DNA from: JACKGS01 sp964448015
GTDB taxonomy: Bacteria; Patescibacteriota; Saccharimonadia; Saccharimonadales; UBA7683
Direction of reading: 5' to 3'
Assembly: GCA_964448015.1 (NCBI GenBank)
Contig: CAYUUV010000042.1
Coordinates: forward strand, 1 to 7,410
DNA: 7,410 nt
Shown here: positions 3,688 through 7,410 of the stretch, piece after piece
Numbering within the stretch: position 1 is the stretch's first letter
Layout: each line of letters opens with the position of its first letter
Translations under genes and position numbers: made by a program
Notes under the pieces: generated by a model
What the model was told of the DNA's origin: nothing
What the model saw: the letters and a program-made list of their open reading frames with translations, nothing else
The model's database searches: none

Positions 3688-4935
3688 CTATCTACCTAAT
3701 TGCGTGGATACTGCGATGTCGTGACGGTAAAAAGCATCAAGGGCTTGTTCGAGATGGGCTGAACTACGAACATCACCGTGGTATGCATTGAAGAGTACTG
3801 CAAAGTGGTTATTCTTCCCCATCTTGAATTGCTCATGTAGTGCAAGTATCGCAGTAACGGGGGCTCTATATGGCACATCTTCTTTTACGTATAAATTACC
3901 GTTCGGTGATTGAATAATACCGGGTTTACCCATTGCGATTTGTGTAAGATATTCTGTCATACCCTCGTTGCCCTCTAGGCCCCAGCCATTTATTTGTAAG
4001 CCACAGCGATAATGCTCCTGTGTTTGAGCCGAACCAGCGTGTTGCAGCTCATGTACAGCTACATGGTACGCACCAGACCCGTCACGCAATCGGACAGAAT
4101 GAATACTGCCATCAAACTGTATCTCTATACGCAACGAACCTATGCGGTAATCGCCCATTCTACCGCTGTTATCTGAAGTAACCAACCCCTGTAAATGGTC
4201 GAAACTACCAAAGGTTGCTCGTTGCAGTTGTCCTGCTGCGCGTTCGAGCATGTCGATGCGTAGGCCGGTTGTTGCGCCGATTCTTTGTGTTGTCTGGAAG
4301 ACTTGATCCTTGGCGCGTTCGAGCACTTCACCGTAATGCTGTTGAAGATAGCGTTCACCCTCAAGAGAGCGACCAGCTAGATACACAGCGAGCGTTGTCA
4401 TGAGCTCTGAATCTGGGTTCTCAGTAATGGCAGTGAGCAATTGGTCTTTGCCTAACATGTCATCAGAATTGGTAATATCACGCAAAGAAGCACCCGTGCG
4501 AATCTGTAGGAGTTCATTGAATCTTATCGCCCACGGTAATTGAGCATTCAGAAAGCCGGTTGCATTGGCGAAAAAGTTGTGGCCAATTGGCTGATCTCGT
4601 GCGCCTGATACAACCCTTTCGTGTAAATTCTGCACAGGCATAGAAAGTATCTCCGCATGGGTGGTGGCCATGTTGTCGATAGTCCCAGCTTCGTATGCGT
4701 TAAGAATCGCTGTTCGTTGCGCAGTAAACATATTACCCACATCGCGCAGGGGTGTGAGACCATTATCAAAATCAGCTGTGAGTTGCCCTAAGTCTTGGGG
4801 GGCTGCTAATTCTCTTGCCAGCTGGGCTGTGTCAGTGGTCACACTCTCGTATTGCCCGCGAGCGCGTACTTGTTCAAGCACGGGTATTTTCCCGGAGGGC
4901 TTTTTATTGGATGTGGCTTTGTGTGATTGTGACAT
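3688..4935 (-). CDS. Predicted cytosolic zinc metallopeptidase-like protein (HExxH, NEG motif)
   Basis: A 415-residue protein I cannot place in a named family. Near the C-terminus it carries AVHELQHAGS with HELQH at 295-299, the zinc-binding and catalytic HExxH of metallopeptidases. NEGMTEYL follows at 323-330, resembling the NEG segment of gluzincins (clan MA), whose Glu is the third zinc ligand. E324 is therefore the likely ligand, 24 residues after H299, a longer spacing than the 18 typical of M1 aminopeptidases. No signal peptide or membrane helix is visible. Residues 1-260 are largely helical, polar and charged, and may form a substrate or partner domain. The basic N-terminus (SHKATSNKKPSGK) is probably disordered. 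The start at 4935 has no SD but follows a consensus promoter with a roughly 48-nt A-rich leader. It is divergent from the 91-aa coiled-coil gene. Peptidase activity is inferred from motifs only; the substrate is unknown. Confidence 0.72.
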   Translation of the reverse strand: MSQSHKATSNKKPSGKIPVLEQVRARGQYESVTTDTAQLARELAAPQDLGQLTADFDNGLTPLRDVGNMFTAQRTAILNAYEAGTIDNMATTHAEILSMPVQNLHERVVSGARDQPIGHNFFANATGFLNAQLPWAIRFNELLQIRTGASLRDITNSDDMLGKDQLLTAITENPDSELMTTLAVYLAGRSLEGERYLQQHYGEVLERAKDQVFQTTQRIGATTGLRIDMLERAAGQLQRATFGSFDHLQGLVTSDNSGRMGDYRIGSLRIEIQFDGSIHSVRLRDGSGAYHVAVHELQHAGSAQTQEHYRCGLQINGWGLEGNEGMTEYLTQIAMGKPGIIQSPNGNLYVKEDVPYRAPVTAILALHEQFKMGKNNHFAVLFNAYHGDVRSSAHLEQALDAFYRHDIAVSTQLGR

Positions 4936-4989
4936 GGGTTTTAGTTTTTTGGTGTATTTATTTTTGGAATAATAGAATCGTTAAATAAC

Positions 4990-5018
4990 ATATTAGCATA
5001 TATTATGCATAATGTCAA
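4990..5018 (-). promoter_or_regulatory. Promoter of the HExxH-protein gene (TTGACA / TGcTAATAT)
   Basis: On the minus strand TTGACA (5018-5013) is perfect, the spacer is 17 bp, and TAATAT (4995-4990) is preceded by TGC, giving an extended -10. Transcription would start near 4983, leaving a leader of about 48 nt without an SD. The spacer contains a perfect 12-bp palindrome. Confidence 0.75.
5002..5013. promoter_or_regulatory. Perfect 12-bp palindrome ATTATGCATAAT between divergent promoters
   Basis: A fully self-complementary 12-mer lies in the spacer of the minus-strand promoter, and 20 bp before the -10 of the plus-strand gene at 5045, where a -35 would sit. A protein bound here could block both promoters. 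It is AT-rich, so chance symmetry is possible. No regulator gene is adjacent. Confidence 0.45.
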
Positions 5019-5029
5019 ATTAACCCTTG

Positions 5030-5038
5030 TGATATACT
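5030..5038 (+). promoter_or_regulatory. Extended -10 promoter of the 91-aa gene (TGaTATACT), leaderless
   Basis: TG at 5030-5031, one base, then TATACT at 5033-5038 forms an extended -10. Only 6 nt separate it from the ATG at 5045, so the mRNA should start at or within a base or two of the start codon. The -35 region is occupied by the palindrome and the -35 box of the divergent promoter. Confidence 0.65.
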
Positions 5039-5044
5039 ATATCC

Positions 5045-5320
5045 ATGAGTATGTGGCAGGATTTATTTGATATTTATCAGTCAGTGCAGTCTGATGAAAC
5101 TACGTCCCACGAACGCGGGCGCAGTACTGAATCACCTACCGCCAAAGCAACACAGCCGCGCACCGTATATATTTTTGCGTATCTGGATGACGGTGAAGGT
5201 AATAGTCTCAGATCAATGCCTATACAAGAACGCCTAACCTTGCTTGAGCTACGGCAGCAAGAGCTCGCGCAGCGTCTTCAGGAGCTTGAAGACCAGTTAG
5301 ACGAACTTGAGGACGAATAG
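5045..5320 (+). CDS. Small acidic coiled-coil protein, unknown function
   Basis: 91 residues, not recognised. Three parts are visible: a short amphipathic start (MSMWQDLFDIYQSVQ), a polar Ser/Thr/Arg/Glu-rich probable linker (about 16-39) leading to a hydrophobic strand (TVYIFAYLDDG, 40-50), and a Leu/Gln/Glu heptad-like helix from about 60 to the end (LLELRQQELAQRLQELEDQL, then an acidic tail). The last part predicts a coiled coil, so the protein probably oligomerises or binds a partner helix. Translation should start at the first ATG of a leaderless mRNA; an in-frame ATG two codons later is the alternative. It is divergent from the HExxH-protein gene and shares its regulatory region, so a substrate, inhibitor or adaptor relation is possible but unproven. 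Its stop lies 2 nt from that of the convergent metallophosphoesterase gene. Confidence 0.65.
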   Translation: MSMWQDLFDIYQSVQSDETTSHERGRSTESPTAKATQPRTVYIFAYLDDGEGNSLRSMPIQERLTLLELRQQELAQRLQELEDQLDELEDE

Positions 5321-5322
5321 CT

Positions 5323-6996
5323 TTATAGTACGGTAATCGTATCCGCGCTGAAGACACCCTGTGCATTGGCGCTAAATTTTTGAAAGGCTACCGCCCGCAT
5401 TGTACCTTCTACCTCTGTAACTGCTACAGCCATAAAGGTTGCCTCAATAGTTTCGTTCACAATTGGTCCAAGAACGATTGAATTTTCCGCCGCCCCTCCC
5501 GCCGTTCCGCTATTGAGTAGTACAGAACGCTCATCAGTACTGTTAGTGGCGTGTACAACACGTAAGGCATGGGTGTGGCCATACAATCCCAGCGTGGCGC
5601 AGCCTTTTTCAATTGCCCGTTTGGCTAGTGTATTGTTGTGCGCGACTAAAATGACTGGCTGCGTGCTGTCGCAGGTGGCTTCGCCTAAGTCTGCTGCAAT
5701 ATCTGCAATATTCCGTGAATCTTCATGCACAAGCCCTTCGCCCGCCCGGCTGGTGTAGGGGTCTCGGGTGCCATAAAAATGTAGCCCGTTCACTTCTACA
5801 ACCTCGTCGTGCAACACATGAGCCCCCGCAGCCTCCAGTTGTGCTTCTGTGACAGGTGAATCATGATTACCCGGTGCCTGAACAACCGTTGCACCGGTAT
5901 GAGCAAAGGCGCTCATGTAGTTATTGACGCATAGTTTTTCGTAACTTGTACCTGCCATAACCGTATCACCGGCATCAACAATGGTGCGGATATCTAATGT
6001 TTGTGCTACTTGAGCAACCACCTCGGGCATGCCGGGGTTGCAGTGCATATCTGATATCAGCATCATCAGGTGGACATCAGGGTCAGAACGATATTTTTCG
6101 CTCAATAATTCGGTGCTGGCGAGCTCTGAGGTGGCCGAGGCCTTAACTTTTTCATAAAATGTATCAGTTGCCTCAATGTAGGCAATGACCTCCCCGGCAA
6201 TCATGCTTAAATCTTCAGCTGGGGCGCCGCTGATTTCCACATTGCGTAGCTCGGTGTCTTCAAATATATACTGTGCTGATTGCCACTGATGCGTGCGGCC
6301 TTCCGGAATAACACTTGCGCCTAGAAGCCCCACGCCCAGTACTGAAGCAACGAGCCGCGGATCTTTCAGGAGCCGCAACTTCTTTTCACGGTCAATTTTC
6401 GACCATGCCAAAACACCTACTTCCGCGCCTAAGCCCACTAGAGCCATCAGTTTCAAGGTATGAGTGCGTAATCTGTTTTGAATTTCCGGCTGATCGCGGC
6501 TGATGGCACGGTAGAATTCGCCATAATATTGAATTTTTGATGTGTCAAAATCTTCCAATATATCCTCAAACGAGGCCTCACCCTCATCAATACGGCGAAT
6601 CCCATACATTGGTTTAGTAGCCGGTGCCTGAGGCGGGGCGGCAATTTCACCCAGCGCGAATGTGGCACCAAGTTCTAAGGGACCAACCACGGTCGCTTCT
6701 TCAAGATCTGTTCGCAACGAACCGATCATACCCGCCTCCAGCGTCACCTGACCATCAAAACTGAGCGTTGCCTTGGCTTCACTGTGGCCAAATGGTACCG
6801 TGGTTGGTATGGCGGTTGCAAGTGCGCCGCCGCCCGCGACTCCCACACTGGTTACAAAAAGCAAACGACCGAGTCCTCTGCCCACCCGCTTCAAACGGGA
6901 CATTTTTTTGACCTCAGAAACAGAAGCCCCCAACTCAGTCATTGCTGTGTTTTGTTCTGTCCTGCTCACAATATCTTCCAAGTATGCAGTGTCCAC
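5323..6996 (-). CDS. Membrane-anchored calcineurin-like metallophosphoesterase
   Basis: A 557-residue two-metal phosphoesterase. All five family motifs are present in order in the C-terminal domain: SDMH (D316, H318), GD in VDAGDT (D344), GNHD (376-379), the His in LVAHNN (H453) and GHTH (473-476). Phosphomono-, phosphodi- and nucleotide esterases share these motifs, so the substrate is open. Hydrophobic segments at about 44-64, 181-199 and 215-231 suggest three membrane passes. Basic stretches before the first (KKMSRLKRVGRGLGR) and between the second and third (KIDREKKLRLLKDPR) would be cytoplasmic. This puts residues 65-180 and the catalytic domain (about 305-557) outside the membrane. The start is uncertain: the frame opens with GTG at 6996, while in-frame ATGs at residues 19 and 32 are alternatives; none has a clear SD. 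The gene is divergent from the HIT gene, 45 nt apart. Confidence 0.88.
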   Translation of the reverse strand: MDTAYLEDIVSRTEQNTAMTELGASVSEVKKMSRLKRVGRGLGRLLFVTSVGVAGGGALATAIPTTVPFGHSEAKATLSFDGQVTLEAGMIGSLRTDLEEATVVGPLELGATFALGEIAAPPQAPATKPMYGIRRIDEGEASFEDILEDFDTSKIQYYGEFYRAISRDQPEIQNRLRTHTLKLMALVGLGAEVGVLAWSKIDREKKLRLLKDPRLVASVLGVGLLGASVIPEGRTHQWQSAQYIFEDTELRNVEISGAPAEDLSMIAGEVIAYIEATDTFYEKVKASATSELASTELLSEKYRSDPDVHLMMLISDMHCNPGMPEVVAQVAQTLDIRTIVDAGDTVMAGTSYEKLCVNNYMSAFAHTGATVVQAPGNHDSPVTEAQLEAAGAHVLHDEVVEVNGLHFYGTRDPYTSRAGEGLVHEDSRNIADIAADLGEATCDSTQPVILVAHNNTLAKRAIEKGCATLGLYGHTHALRVVHATNSTDERSVLLNSGTAGGAAENSIVLGPIVNETIEATFMAVAVTEVEGTMRAVAFQKFSANAQGVFSADTITVL

Positions 6997-7026
6997 CCCA
7001 ATCTTAAAAGGGTAATTTTTACAAAC

Positions 7027-7035
7027 TGGTAGAAT
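7027..7035 (+). promoter_or_regulatory. Extended -10 promoter of the HIT gene (TGgTAGAAT), leaderless
   Basis: TGG at 7027-7029 followed by TAGAAT (7030-7035) fits an extended -10, again ending 6 nt before the ATG at 7042. No good -35 is seen. The 6-nt spacing equals that of the vapB and 91-aa promoters, which strengthens this weak hexamer. Confidence 0.5.
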
Positions 7036-7041
7036 AAGAAC

Positions 7042-7410
7042 ATGGAAGATTCAATTTTTACCAAAATTATTAACGGTGAGATCCCGTGTCACAAAGTATA
7101 CGAAGACGCGCGGGTGCTCGCATTTTTAGATATTAATCCAATGACCCCTGGCCACACACTAGTGGTGCCTAAAAAACAGATTGACCACTTGTGGGATCTC
7201 GATGATGAAACCTATCAATACACTATGCAGATTGCCAAAACAGTTGCCAATCGTCAGCGTGAAGTGCTACAGCCCGCCCGCGTTGGCATGTCACTCGAAG
7301 GTTTTGAAGTACCCCATGCTCACATTCATATTTTTCCTCTTGTAAAAGGCCTCACATCAACAGTCATAGATCACGCCAAAACAGGCAGTCAAGAGCCAGA
7401 TCACGCTGCC
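7042..7410 (+). CDS. HIT-family nucleotide-binding hydrolase, 3'-truncated by window end
   Basis: The first 123 codons of an HIT (histidine triad) protein of the Hint branch, which hydrolyses nucleoside phosphoramidates or similar AMP-linked compounds in the cytosol. The start is typical (DSIFTKIINGEIPCHKVYED, residues 3-22), followed by VLAFLDINPMTPGHTLVVPK (25-44) with the conserved Asp-Ile-x-Pro and Pro-Gly-His-x-Leu-Val segments. The triad PHAHIHIFP places H92, H94 and H96, with H94 the expected nucleophile. The frame is open at 7410 and close to full family length, so only a short C-terminus is missing. No SD precedes the ATG; a leaderless transcript is likely. It is divergent from the metallophosphoesterase gene. 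Confidence 0.93.
   Translation, partial: MEDSIFTKIINGEIPCHKVYEDARVLAFLDINPMTPGHTLVVPKKQIDHLWDLDDETYQYTMQIAKTVANRQREVLQPARVGMSLEGFEVPHAHIHIFPLVKGLTSTVIDHAKTGSQEPDHAA

Noticed and set aside
7001..7006. TAAGAT on the minus strand as -10 for a leaderless GTG start of the metallophosphoesterase
   Set aside because: Only 4 nt from the GTG, no -35, and in-frame ATGs at residues 19 and 32 remain possible; the start cannot be resolved from sequence.

Overview
The window most resembles a chromosomal segment of a small-genome Candidate Phyla Radiation bacterium, probably Candidatus Saccharibacteria (TM7) or a close relative. This is an inference from protein style: a short-leader type IV prepilin of CPR type, a 61-residue basic two-helix membrane protein, compact toxin-antitoxin operons, CorA and HIT core genes, and orphan proteins of unknown family. 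UGA is used as a stop (it ends the RelE-like toxin, the pilin and the VapB-like antitoxin), so the UGA-glycine code of Gracilibacteria/Absconditabacteria does not apply. No 16S rRNA or phylogenetic marker is present, so the taxon is not proven.

Layout: positions 1-2460 look accessory. A RelB/DinJ-RelE(YafQ-like) type II toxin-antitoxin operon (+, 99-647) is followed by a lone type IV pilin-like gene (+, 853-1356), a repeat-rich convergent intergenic region (1357-1502), a VapBC module (-, 1503-2140) and a 61-aa membrane protein (+, 2275-2460). Positions 2572-7410 look more like chromosomal backbone: CorA-type divalent cation transporter (-, 2572-3492), tRNA-Ser(CGA) (+, 3575-3668), a 415-aa cytosolic protein with an HExxH/NEG gluzincin-like metallopeptidase signature (-, 3688-4935), a divergent 91-aa acidic coiled-coil protein (+, 5045-5320), a membrane-anchored calcineurin-like metallophosphoesterase (-, 5323-6996), and the start of a HIT-family nucleotide hydrolase (+, 7042 to the window edge).

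The most striking cross-cutting pattern is in the starts. For four transcription units (relB, vapB, the 91-aa gene and the HIT gene) the best -10 hexamer ends only 6-9 nt before the ATG, and none has a Shine-Dalgarno sequence. They are predicted to make leaderless or near-leaderless mRNAs. The pilin, CorA, VapC and 61-aa genes have purine-rich Shine-Dalgarno sites. The second pattern is a family of short palindromic repeats in the gaps between accessory genes, built around TTCACTTCGT; some copies form a plausible bidirectional terminator.

The genes do not form one pathway. The clearest candidates for undescribed biology are the HExxH protein with its divergent coiled-coil neighbour, which share a compact promoter region containing a perfect 12-bp palindrome, and the multi-pass metallophosphoesterase whose catalytic domain is predicted to lie outside the membrane.
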